Below, in pieces: positions 24,662 to 34,945 of a DNA stretch of 64,000 nt. The position numbers and the translations under genes were made by a program. The notes beneath the pieces are model-generated. The model made no database searches. It was not told the DNA's origin and was given only the letters and a program-made list of their open reading frames with translations. This DNA comes from Paratinospora sagittata. Its lineage: Eukaryota; Streptophyta; Magnoliopsida; Ranunculales; Menispermaceae. The stretch lies in contig CM069592.1 of NCBI GenBank assembly GCA_035771175.1, positions 38,270,198-38,334,197 of the forward strand. The letters run 5' to 3'. How positions within the stretch are numbered: position 1 is the first letter of the stretch; every line of letters begins with the position of its first letter.

Positions 24662-25888
24662 ATGATGATGATGAACTTCACAGCTAACAGGGACATGGTG
24701 AATATTGGAGAAGACCCATTTCTCTTCTCAAACCAATTCCACTCACTTGATTTCAGTTGTTCAAGTTTTGGTAGCAGCCCATATACGCGGGAGCCTCTTC
24801 TGGAATATGGTTTACAGCCCTTCATGAATTCTTCAATTGATGAAGATGACCCTGAACTTCAAGGTGAGTATCAATGCTCAATCCACTTTATATTCTACTT
24901 TATTATTAATAGAATGGCAATTTCATCCTCTTTGTGTTGATTAATTTGCTATTGTCATTTGTATAGGGAGTATGAGGAGCAGTAGCGGATGGGAGAAGGA
25001 CTTTGGAGGTTTGAATCAAATGAGGATTGGATTAGAAGCGGAGAAACAACAGATTGTCATGCATGAAAATGGAGAGGGGATGATTAGCTGCAGCAGCACT
25101 GGTAGTGATTATGTGGAATCGATGACGAAACTGAAGAGTGAGTCTTTATCACGCACTACCATTTCACGCTACCTCTACATGCCCATATCAGAAGCTGCAA
25201 AAGAACTTAAAGTAGGCTTAACCCTACTGAAGAGGAGGTGCAGGGAATTGGGCATCCGTAGATGGCCTCACAGAAAGTTGATGAGCTTGCAGACCCTTAT
25301 CAAAAATGTTCAGGTATTTGTCATCATTATATATTGATCTTTATAAGTATTTTGATATCTTAACTTGGGGAGGTTCTGATTAATATAATTACTTCTTAAT
25401 TTATTATGTACTGCAGGAAATGGGGGAAGGAGAAGGGGTTGGTGGAGATATGAAGATAAGAGACGCTTTGAGGTTATTGGAGGAAGAAAGGAAATGGCAT
25501 CACAAAAAGTTGATCAGCTTGCAGACCGTTATCAACAATGTTCAGGTATTTATCATCATTATATATTGATCTTTATAAGTATTTTGATATCTTAACTTAG
25601 GGAGGTTCTGATTAATATAATTACTTGTTAATTAATTATGTACTGCAGGAAATGGGGGAAGGAGAAGTGATTGGTGGAGATATGAAGATAAAAGACGCTT
25701 TGAGGTTATTGGAGGAAGAAAGAAAGTTGATGGAAGAGATGCCAGAGGTGGATCTTCAGGAGAAAACAAAAAAACTAAGGCAGGCTTGGTTCAAGGCCAA
25801 TTGCATGAAAAGAAAGAAAATCAACTGCAAGAAAAGAAAGGAAATGATGCTAGAGTGGCACCCAGTTACTATTTCTCGTTTAAATTAA
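24662..25888 (+). CDS. RWP-RK domain transcription factor (RKD type) with duplicated exon
   Basis: RKD proteins are plant regulators of egg-cell and embryonic identity. Exons: about 24662-24863 (first Met uncertain among MMMMNF; transcription may begin upstream), 24967-25313, 25417-25545 and 25649-25888 (stop TAA). The RWP-RK domain in exon 2 reads [20 protein letters not shown], then [20 protein letters not shown], with the RWPHRK core intact. Exons 3 and 4 both begin EMGEGE, share GGDMKI(R/K)[10 protein letters not shown], and are products of a tandem duplication; the repeated part includes a second copy of the last RWP-RK helix, [18 protein letters not shown]. The C-terminus is basic ([12 protein letters not shown]). 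Reading frame and splice sites are intact throughout, so a longer-than-usual RKD is predicted. Confidence 0.83.
25273..25735 (+). repeat. 232 bp tandem duplication inside the RKD gene
   Basis: The segment from the end of exon 2 (AAAGTTGATGAGCTTGCAGA, ~25275) through the intron and most of exon 3 recurs starting at ~25507 (AAAGTTGATCAGCTTGCAGA). The two introns are nearly identical (shared CATCATTATATATTGATC, CTTAACTTNGGGAGGTTCTG). A few point differences show that it is not brand-new. Confidence 0.85.
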
Positions 25889-26647
25889 CAGTTTATCAAC
25901 AATTACTTTTTTGTTATATATTGTTGTTTGTCCACAAACTTTACGTGGCGCTTGCTTATAATTAATGATTTATTGATAGGGCTTCTTCAATGATTTATTG
26001 AATAATAACTAATAATTCTATTAAAGTTTTCATAAAGCTTTTAATAACATTTTACCTTTTCAAAGTTAATTTACTTTTCAATTAGAATACATCTTTTCCA
26101 TGATATTCTATAACAATATTAGGCAGATGTCTCTACAATCAATTTACGTTTCTGCTACATATAATTGATGCAACTTATAGGGGATAACACAACATGCGAG
26201 AATATCATTTATTAATTAAGCTACGACAACTTTGTCTTCAGCTAAAGTGATGTCACGTTTTTCAACAGTTTGTGAAGAAATTTGGTCAAATCTATATATC
26301 AAAAGCTTGGTGTAATTATGCTAAAGTTGAATATGTAAGGGAGCCTTAAATAAATACGGATACAATTATCGAAATTAATAAATGATTTTCTAATAATCAT
26401 AACCTTGACATTCAATTATGTATGGCTTGCTCTTTACTTACCTTTGTTATTTATTGTTTGAATTTAAAAGGATAATAGTATTAGATAGTATTTAATTTTG
26501 AGGGGATAAAATTATTTAAATATAATGTTGCGAATGTTTTTTGGGTTATGTTAAACGTTGATCCTCTATTGTAATAGTTGTATTTTTTTTAGTTGCCTAT
26601 GTTTTGTAATTAATTTGGTAATATAGTAAGGGAAAAACAATTTAAGG
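25889..26647. other. AT-rich spacer downstream of RKD
   Basis: RKD 3' UTR followed by AT-rich sequence without open frames of note, repeats or RNA genes that I can recognise. Confidence 0.4.
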
Positions 26648-27115
26648 TAATACTACTGTAGACTCAATTTAGATTTACTAAAACTGCTAACCTTCTGTGT
26701 AAATAATATTCATGTTAAGAATAATATTAACTAATTGATTAAAATATAATTATATAGCGTTCATCATTTGTTGTCTATACGAATTAAAAAAAAATTCATC
26801 TATAATTTTTTCACTATTATAGGTGTGTTTAAATATTTGATCATATATATATCATCGTAACATTTTGATGGAAATTTATGATGCATGAAATTTTGCGAAA
26901 CAAAAAGAAAAATCATTCTATTTCTTTTAAAGTTTCTATTAATAAAATACCATCAAATTACATAATGTAAAACTCATAGTCATGCATTTATTTACAACCT
27001 TTATAAGTCCATACATATGACAAAAAGATGACTAACATTACATATATGATGATGCAACAACGAAATAGTTTGGAAACTTATAACATATATAAACGAAATG
27101 AACAACTGGTCAAAG
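26648..27115. repeat. Long direct repeat, copy B
   Basis: Counterpart of 18,833-19,304 in the same orientation; see copy A for shared blocks. It directly adjoins the 3' side of the RPA/Helitron remnant. Confidence 0.8.
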
Positions 27116-27267
27116 TCAAAGTCATTACATATGTTGAGTTTATTTGTTTTTTTTCTGCTTCTTCTTCTTTTCTTCTTCTTCTTCTTTGCTGCAAACAATT
27201 CAATTTTTATATAACTGGTAAGAAACAAAATGTCAGATCGGCAAACTATTATAAAAAATGAATCCAC

Positions 27268-29404
27268 TTACATTTTCAAACAATTTTTTTTTGATCCGCT
27301 TTCGTAATTTTCAGTGCTTCGTCTTGGTGAGGTGACGTCCTCTAACTTGTCGTGTAACATACTCGAGACGGCATAATTTTCATTGCCATCTATTAGGTTA
27401 TAGCGGTTAAGTCTTACCTTGAAGATATAACTTTGCCCAATCAATGGTTCACAGGATGCAAGCAATTCTTTCTGTATATCATCCTGTTAGTATTGAAAAT
27501 AATTAAATAAGTAATACTTTGATAGCAGAATTGTAAGGGTCATAGATATATAAAATATTATGTGAACCCTTTATGTACCTGATTGAGATCATTATAATCT
27601 TTTGAAAGAGGCTTTTGTAATATATTCTCTGCAACTCTATCGAAAATAACAAATGTCGTAGACGTAGAACTATCTTCAACTTGAACTTGCAACTTATATC
27701 TTGGTTAATGATAGTAAAATAGTTAGCTTAGGCTTAATTTTTGTTTTTGGGTTATTTTATTATATATTGAATGAATTGAAGAAATAGTATTTAGATATTA
27801 TGTTTACCTCGGTTTTGGAAATTGAACTTCGACATTGCATTTCTCACACCAAAAAGTATGATCTAAACGGATCAATTTCTTTGAGCATTGATTGCAAGAT
27901 ATATAGTTCCAACCACGGTCGACATTTATAGAAGTGATTATAGCTTTGCATGCAACTAATATGACCTGAATGCATAAATGGTTATTTTGACAATATTATT
28001 GTAATGTAGATACACAAACTATTATTATATATAGAAACAAATACAGCTAAAAAGTGAGATACTTACCTCTGTTTCATTTTCTGATCTTATGGTTTTAATT
28101 TCTGCTAAAGTTTTGCGATCAGATGAAACAATGTCAATATCCTTTTTCGCTACTGGTGGTAGTTGCAGCAGACGTATTTTTCCCGTTTCCCTTGCAGTAG
28201 TTGTTTTGTAGGTAATTAACACAAATACAATTCAATGCAACTATAAGATATGTCGAACTGTCAGCATACCTGTTAACAATGAACTCTTTGACTTCTGGAA
28301 CATCAAGATTGAAGTATATCTTACTTGAACTGGTTATACCAAAAGAGAGCTCATCTACAGTTAATAAGAAATATTTTTGGTTAGTTTGGATTTCAAACTG
28401 GCTATACCATTTTGTAAGAGCAAGATTAATAATTATGAAAATATAGGTTGTTACCTTTGAAACGTTTCATTGTTGTTGATGTTAAAATGACAACTAATGG
28501 CACATGACTTTGCATCAAAGCTTGGTGATCTATACATTCAGTTTTATCGCCCCAAAAAGTGACGTTACCTTTTTCACCCCTGTGATACAATGAAATCCAA
28601 TTGTTATTCTAAAATTGATTTTGAACGTTATATAAAACATCATGCAAGTATGATTTAATTTTGATATATAAGTAATTACCATGTAGTAAGAAGCTCCATA
28701 TTTCTTTTTTTCACTATTCTTCCATCAACATTTTGATCAACAATAGTACTGACTGCAGTAACTTGTCCTATTATATCTGTTTTTTTTTAACAAAATAAAA
28801 ATGTCACATGGGATTAGTCTGCAACAATGTTTATAAATAATAATAAATATAAAATAATGGATTATTTTTTACCTGAAAGTTGATTGTTGGTGTTCATGCG
28901 AGAGTCGATGTCATCAAGTTGCACATAGTCAAAACGATGACTCCTTATTATACAATCAACACTTGATAGTTCTATTATTGAAGTTGATGAGAGAAATTCT
29001 ATCATGTATTCATGAGGTACAACCCTATATGTGGGCTTGTTGGCAGTTACTTTGAAATTTGAGATTTTGTAGACTTTCCCTTCTTCAATTATAGATCTAA
29101 ATCTTGGAACCAATGTTTTATTAATTGATGCATGGATGTGATCATTCTGAAAAAACAAAAAACGTTATCGCAATACTTTTAATTATAAACAAATGCAAGC
29201 AGTATGTAATAATATTAATAATGGTACTTTTATGCTTACTTGTCCGTCGAGTAAGATGATGTCTAATGAAATGAGTTCATTATTGCTTCTGATATTTTTT
29301 GACTCCCACTGTCTTGTAACTCTTACTCTAATGTGCCAATCAATTTTGTCATTCTTGATGTCTTTGAGGAATGTATAGATTATTGCCTTCTTATTCATCT
29401 GCAT
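27268..29404 (-). CDS. Helitron-associated replication protein A (RPA1-like) gene
   Basis: RPA70-like single-strand DNA-binding protein of the kind carried by plant Helitrons. The minus-strand exon series reads: MNKKAIIYTFLKDIKNDKID…DIILLDGQ (29245-29404), then NDHIHASINKTLVPRFRSII…VYKISNFKV (first OB fold, 28880-29150), DIIGQVTAVSTIVDQN…MELLTTW (~28682-28775), GEKGNVTFWGDK…VPLVVILTS (second OB fold, ~28455-28580), DELSFGITSSSKIYFNLDVPEV (~28275-28355), and the C-terminal OB fold with a zinc ribbon CNQCSKK…WCEKCN (~27800-27960). It ends …NENYAVSSMLHDKLEDV near 27350-27400 with a stop at 27268. Exon limits are approximate. No obvious internal stop was seen, so it may still be open, but its transposon is truncated. 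Confidence 0.7.
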
Positions 29405-29490
29405 AAAATGACATGTTTGTTACGTAACCATACTCATACGCAACATGTTGATAATGCAAGTTATCATATAGGTGTAGGTTACCTTTTAGG

Positions 29491-29650
29491 TCATGACAAC
29501 AATAGTTCTTCATAGACAATATTTTTTGTGTAGCCGTCAACTTCGGGGTTGTTATTATTTATTAGTATTTTTAACCCCCCTCGTGATGTAACTCTTGAGA
29601 CAGCAACATATAATTGCCCATGACTAAATACAGGCTTTGGTAAATATATT
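29491..29650 (-). pseudogene. Helitron RepHel (PIF1-like helicase) C-terminal fragment
   Basis: The minus strand encodes [20 protein letters not shown], then [10 protein letters not shown] and …[10 protein letters not shown] with stop TGA at 29491-29493. The [15 protein letters not shown] block is the conserved final helicase motif (VI) of Helitron PIF1-like helicases. Upstream (beyond 29650) coding similarity ends abruptly, so the Rep domain and nearly all of the helicase are missing. Confidence 0.8.
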
Positions 29651-31665
29651 GATTATTCATCATATATATTTATTTAATAGGTCACAACATAGGCTACTCT
29701 AGATATAAGTCAAAAAATATATAAAGAAAAGGGAAAACAGATCCAACAACCCTAAAAGCCTGCAAGCCTTGAAAAAAGAGATAGGCAATATTCAAAGTAT
29801 GCTTTGCTTTGTCCTCTACTCATTATCTGTTACTTATTATCTTCTTCTTGTATGTAAATATAATAATATATAACATTTTAATTAATTAATTAAGCTAATT
29901 GAACATTATTATTATTATTGATTTGTTTCTTTGTCATTATCTTCCCCCCATCTCCCCATTTGATCATCTAATTAGAAGAAGATAATATAAAAGGAATTTA
30001 TCTAAAGAAGTAATTGGGCCCACATCACCACCCTACTTTTATTTTTCATCAAGAATCTCTTACATTTAAACATCTATCAACCTTTTCAAGGTGAAAAAGG
30101 CAACACTCCTACCAAAATAAATAGACTTTTTCTATTTTTAGTGGCTTAGGTGAAAAGCAAAGCAAGATAGATACATTTATTAGGATTATCATTATTTCTT
30201 CTTTCTTTATTTTTTGTTTTTACATGATTTTCAACATACCCTCTTCATTAATTAGGAATATTAAGCTGCCCTCTCTATTTTAAAAGGATAAACTTGTCTT
30301 TTCCCTTTTTATTATTTGATTTTTTTTTAAATTTATTCGATCATCACTATTATTATGAGATTAACCTTTTTCAAAATCTTTCCATAATTCAACAATTACA
30401 TTTTCATATATGACATTAGACAATCATATAACTAACCCTATCAATAAATCAAACTTCCAATTAATTACTTGTAGTTTAAGTGGCAATGCACCTCTTAGAG
30501 AATATAAGAATTCCTTATAATCCCTAATAGCAAATTCATAAAAAATAAATTAAAAATTAACAATCTTCCTAATCATAGCATACCAAATATTTTAATTTAA
30601 ATAAAAGCCTTATTTTTAGTATATCATATGTTTAATTATGTTAAACTTTATGGTTTGGAACGCGTGGATAGAGAAGTATTGAAAGACACGTGCTTTACGT
30701 CTCATCTCTTTTTCTTCTTTCTCTCGTAACACCCACCCACTTGTTTTTTATGTACCCCTTCTGCCCGTCATTAGGGCTATATTTTATTATACTATTTTTA
30801 AAATTCACTACCCGCCAAACCCTAACGGCCCCATTAATATAAATCTTTGCAAAAAATTAGGACCTAATCTGAAAAAGAGGAAGAAAAACTGTTTTAATTA
30901 CTTTAGAAATCAATTATTAATCCTTCTTACCACTTCAGATTCTGAACTCTTTGGGGCCCTTTTGCACTCTATATTCTAAGTACAGTGTACTACCATTTTT
31001 AACACCTTCTGTCATTTTTAACACCTTCTGCCTCACTGTCTTTTTTATTTTAACAATACTTTAATACAAAGGCAGACAAAATAATATTAAGGTCTTCGTG
31101 AATCCCACCACCCCGAATCAATAATTATAGATTCGGTCTGTATGACTGAATGAATACATTCTAATTCGCGCAAGACCGCACCTTAAAACAATAATTTGGT
31201 ACAATCACATTAGGATAATATTAAAAATTAAAATCTATAAATTATTGTTGTATAAAAAATAATTTTTTTATAATTTCTTTAGCTGCCCCTAGATATATAA
31301 TAAATGAAGGGATTTTTATGTTTTTCTTTTTTTTTAAAAGTGGAACACATCTCGAAGACCATAATCAACAGTAGAAAGTAAGGGAACAGCTTCTGATCAG
31401 AGTGTCGCACGGCAAATGAAGGTAGGGGGACACAATGATTATACACAGGTGGCAAAAAATAGTGATCAGGTGGGACCGCGCATTTTTTTTCTTTCTTTAT
31501 TTTAACTAAAATGTTAGTACGGTCCACCATAGACTTGTAGTTGTAGCGTCCGTCGGTAAGAGCGTTCACGCCCTGTTCGTGGGAACTCGAAAGCCGGTGG
31601 GCCCCAAAATCCCGTCTAATGTACGTGGACCCACACCACCATCACTCTCTAACTAAGTTGTTTCG
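29651..31665. other. AT-rich intergenic region
   Basis: Two kilobases without a supported gene. A short local duplication, ACCATTTTTAACACCTTCTG-like (~30991-31030), is visible. The open frame at 31,279-31,569 (-) has no coding character. Confidence 0.4.
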
Positions 31666-31869
31666 ATGGCTACCACCTTCCCATCATTCACTGCACCGCA
31701 AATCTCTCCACCACTCACTCACTTAAAAACACCCCTCTCAATTGCTTTCACCTCCACTTGCACTCACTCATCACTCTCGGTCCCGAAAAAAGTACAAAGG
31801 GAGGGCCTTTTCGTAATCTCGTCTAGGAAAGCAGAAGAAAAAAAAGTATTATATATATATCGGACATAA
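31666..31869 (+). pseudogene. Isolated plastid transit-peptide-like first exon
   Basis: MATTFPSFTAPQISPPLTHL, then KTPLSIAFTSTCTHSSLSVP and KKVQREGLFVISSRKAEEKK: Ser/Thr/Pro-rich, almost no acids in the first 45 residues, and a VIxSR-like processing region, as in a chloroplast transit peptide. After the probable exon end (~31840, before a (TA)n tract) there is no continuation of a mature protein. I cannot assign the parent gene. It could also be the first exon of a gene whose remaining exons I fail to see. Confidence 0.45.
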
Positions 31870-32007
31870 AAAGGATATTTCGGCGAGTTGCGAAACCCAA
31901 TAAAGCGCGATTTCTTCTGTACGTTAATCTGAAGAATTAAAAAAAAAAGGGTGTTATTATTCCGATCATGCCTTGTATCACATTACAGCTAGACTTTAGG
32001 AATCTAT

Positions 32008-32180
32008 CTGTCCTCCATTATCACACACCCCTTCCTCCGGAAATCAATGGCTTTGCCGCTACTTCCCCCATAAGATATTTACATTTCATTACATTACATT
32101 AAATTAAAATTTTGTCACATCTCCCTAACATAACATAATCTTTTAATCCCAATACTTAATATAAATATTAATATTCCTTC

Positions 32181-32215
<35 letters not shown>

Positions 32216-32273
32216 GTTGAGTGACAAAAGCTCCAACATCACTCTTTTAACACCACCCCCCACCCAGTTAGCC
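32008..32273. repeat. Partial repeat unit R0 of the 750 bp array
   Basis: Matches the first ~265 bp of R1 and R2 (CTGTCCTCCATTATCACACA, GAAATCAATGGCTTTGCCGC, (TA)n, AAAGCTCCAACATCACTC) and then diverges. It is the more diverged copy (CCTCCGG, ACTTCC variants). Confidence 0.75.
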
Positions 32274-32862
32274 CGGACGCCTAAAAAAAATATTTTAAAA
32301 TTAAAATTATAATAACATAAGGCTTATTCTAAGAGTATTTTTGAATGAATTATAAAAATAATCGCTTTTAGCATTATGATAGTATATATTATATATAATA
32401 CTTTTGCTTGGCCAGTTAAAATAATATATTTGTTGGCCAATACTTTTATTCTGACGGATGAAGAACATTGAACTTTACGTTGGTGCTGAGCATTTTCCTA
32501 ATAACTGTCCTCCATTATCACACACCCCTTCCCCCGGAAATCAATGGCTTTGCCGCTCCTTCCCCCATAAGATATTTACATTTCATTACATTACATTAAA
32601 TTAAAATTTTGTCACATCTCCCTAACATAACATAATCTTTTAATCCCAATACTTAATATAAATATTAATATTCCTTCCCCCATATATATATATATATATA
32701 CATAGTTGAGTGACAAAAGCTCCAACATCACTCTTTTAACACCACCCCTCACCCAGCCGGTTCTCGGTTCGAGCCCATGGCCGCACCACCAACAAACCCA
32801 AAACAAAACCACACCGACACCGGAATCCGGTCAGTTTCCCTTGGCCGGAGCTATACGAGGCG

Positions 32863-33280
32863 TTAGGTTTCCGGTGGCGGTTGAGGCTTTAAAGCAGTTC
32901 TGGCACATGTTGGTGGCAGGGTTACCGGCGAAGCCGCTGTTGTTGACGCAGAGGGAGAGGGTTCCGTTTCTTCTTTGTCTCTTTGAGCCATTTCTCTCTC
33001 TCTCTCTGTCTCTCTATCTCTTTCTGTATCTCTTTGCGCCATTTCTCTATCTCTTCCGTCTTGCTTTGTTTTTTGATTTCGATTGTGAAGGAAATCAATT
33101 TGGGGAAAATTAGGAGGGGAAGAAGAAGGAATTGCGGGCAAGGATAGATAGAGGTGGGTGATTTTTAAGGGAATGGAAAGGTCGGAAATGAGGCCTCGTT
33201 GGAACGCGTTATCAGACATATTTTTTGAATATCTTTGACAGAAAAGCTCCCAACCATATGCTAAAAAAATCAAATAGCTT
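32863..33280 (-). pseudogene. A20-type stress-associated protein (SAP) 5' fragment, copy in R1
   Basis: The minus strand carries MAQRDKEETEP, the start typical of AtSAP5-like A20/AN1 proteins, followed in a shifted frame by LCVNNSGFAGNPATNMCQNC, FKASTATG, an A20 zinc-finger-like stretch. A frameshift lies in the CCCTCTCCCTCTGC tract between the two parts. The second zinc-ligand position usually Cys is Ser (CVNNS). No AN1 finger is present; the fragment ends in …APAKGN and a stop. The 5' UTR contains GA/CT microsatellite and a partial duplicate of the start (ATGGCGCAAAGAGATACAG). Confidence 0.65.
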
Positions 33281-33586
33281 CCCCCGGAAATCAATGGCTT
33301 TGCCGCTCCTTCCCCCATAAGATATTTACATTTCATTACATTACATTAAATTAAAATTTTGTCACATCTCCCTAACATAACATAATCTTTTAATCCCAAT
33401 ACTTAATATAAATATTAATATTCCTTCCCCCATATATATATATATATATATATATACATAGTTGAGTGACAAAAGCTCCAACATCACTCTTTTAACACCA
33501 CCCCTCACCCAGCCGGTTCTCGGTTCGAGCCCATGGCCGCACCACCAACAAACCCAAAACAAAACCACACCGACACCGGAATCCGG

Positions 33587-34031
33587 TCAGTTTCCCTTGG
33601 CCGGAGCTATACGAGGCGTTAGGTTTCCGGTGGCGGTTGAGGCTTTAAAGCAGTTCTGGCACATGTTGGTGGCAGGGTTACCGGCGAAGCCGCTGTTGTT
33701 GACGCAGAGGGAGAGGGTTCCGTTTCTTCTTTGTCTCTTTGAGCCATTTCTCTCTCTCTCTGTCTCTCTATCTCTTTCTGTATCTCTTTGCGCCATTTCT
33801 CTATCTCTTCCGTCTTGCTTTGTTTTTTGATTTCGATTGTGAAGGAAATCAATTTGGGGAAAATTAGGAGGGGAAGAAGAAGGAATTGCGGGCAAGGATA
33901 GATAGAGGTGGGTGATTTTTAAGGGAATGGAAAGGTCGGAAATGAGGCCTCGTTGGAACGCGTTATCAGACATATTTTTTGAATATCTTTGACAGAAAAG
34001 CTCCCAACCATATGCTAAAAAAATCAAATAG
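33587..34031 (-). pseudogene. A20-type SAP 5' fragment, copy in R2
   Basis: Same content and same frameshift as the R1 copy; only the CT microsatellite length differs, which here puts the A20 stretch (LCVNNSGFAGNPATNMCQNC) in frame with an upstream ATG-initiated low-complexity RDRETER run. Because the frameshift is shared, it predates the tandem duplication. Not expected to make a working SAP. Confidence 0.65.
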
Positions 34032-34730
34032 ACCCCTTGGCTTCTGCAGGGGAAGTTCTGCCGTGTTGATGTGATTTTTTTGGCTAAGGTAGCATCTTTA
34101 TTCGTTAGTTGCTTTTCAGGAAGCTTAATTATTGTTTTTGGTGTTTGTTTGTAACAATAAAGTTTATCTTCATATGCGGCAAGAGAATCAGAAAAAAAAA
34201 TTCATTAAGGTTGCTATGAATGAAAACATACCTTAGTAGTTTCACTAATGAATCAAATAGCACGATCGGAGGTTTAATGAATGGTATGGATTTTGCTCTG
34301 CTCTAGTTACCTTTGCTTCTGCCTCTGGGAAGAACGAAGAACGTTTTAAACTTCATTTATAGTGAGTTTCTTAAGATAACACCTACTTCATGGGCCATAG
34401 TCAAGAACGGTTGCTGATAAAATTAGGCAGAGAAGGCTGCGGTATTTTTCAACCAAATTAGGCAGAAGGCATGAGGATAACATTAGGCAGAATTGTTTTT
34501 TGTGATCAGGCGGATTTGTTGTTTAGAGTGAATTATTAAGTATATAGTATAGATAGATTACTTTTTCCATCTAAAGTATAATGTTATTGTTTATTTTGGA
34601 AAAAAAATGTTGACGTGGCGCGTTCAGGAACCTCTTTTGGAGTTAGTTATTAAGTATATAGTATAGATAGTATAGATATGCAAGAAGCTGAATACCCACT
34701 GATTTCAAAGAGGAACTTTTTTGCTAAGGC
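34032..34730. other. Spacer between SAP array and U5 gene
   Basis: AT-rich; contains a short imperfect direct repeat (ATTAAGTATATAGTATAGATAG at ~34,535 and ~34,650). No gene recognised. Confidence 0.4.
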
Positions 34731-34734
34731 TTTT

Positions 34735-34790
34735 AGTCCCACATCGCTCGTACATAAAGGCGTAAGAACAACGAAGTCACTACATAATGC
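34735..34790 (+). promoter_or_regulatory. snRNA promoter: upstream sequence element and TATA-like box
   Basis: AGTCCCACATCG (34735-34746) matches the plant snRNA USE (RTCCCACATCG). A TATA-like TACATAAT starts at 34781, about 34 bp downstream, the wider spacing typical of RNA polymerase II snRNA genes (U1, U2, U4, U5) rather than the polymerase III U6 spacing. Confidence 0.85.
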
Positions 34791-34810
34791 TCAAACGAAG
34801 CAACTGTATA

Positions 34811-34943
34811 AGCATGCAGCCACGCGGTGAGCACAAAGCGAACTATTCTTTCGCCTTTTACTAAAGAATACCGTGTGCTCGCCGCACTTAGTGGCATACG
34901 CTAATTTTTGGAGAGTTTCTTCGTTTCCGGAGAAGAAACTCCA
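34811..34943 (+). ncRNA. U5: U5 spliceosomal snRNA
   Basis: U5 aligns the two exons in the spliceosome through loop I. Here loop I CGCCTTTTACT (34852-34862) is closed by a perfect 7 bp stem ATTCTTT/AAAGAAT. An outer stem GCGGTGAGCAC (34824-34834) pairs with GTGCTCGCCGC (34875-34885) with one G-U pair. The Sm site AATTTTTGG lies at 34903-34911, and a perfect 10 bp 3' hairpin GAGTTTCTTC/GAAGAAACTC spans 34913-34941. A plant 3'-box-like CAAGTTAATATAAA follows. Promoter spacing puts the 5' end near 34811. All functional parts are intact, so this is probably an active gene. Confidence 0.93.
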
Positions 34944-34945
34944 CA

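Larger units (their letters stand above)
26648..29650 (-). mobile_element. Truncated Helitron remnant
   Basis: Order on the minus strand: helicase C-terminus, RPA1-like gene, then the terminal-type repeat copy B. Helitrons do not create target duplications and have weak ends. I could not identify a convincing 3' CTRR plus hairpin, so the ends are approximate. Confidence 0.6.
32531..34031. repeat. 750 bp tandem duplication R1/R2
   Basis: R1 (32531-33280) and R2 (33281-34031) are almost identical. The differences I see are in (TA)n and (CT)n lengths. The junction is exact: the end of R1 (…AAAAAAATCAAATAG) runs straight into the start of R2 (CCCCCGGAAATCAATGG). Low divergence implies a recent event or possibly an assembly duplication. 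Confidence 0.88.

Noticed and set aside
32755..32785. tRNA B-box-like GGTTCTCGGTTCGAGCCCATGG in the array units
   Set aside because: No A box at the right distance and no cloverleaf; it lies just beyond the SAP fragment.
32706..33113. Plus-strand open frames (and the 33,462-33,830 equivalent) in the 750 bp array
   Set aside because: They are shadows of the antisense A20/SAP fragment and of CT microsatellite; no protein-family signal.
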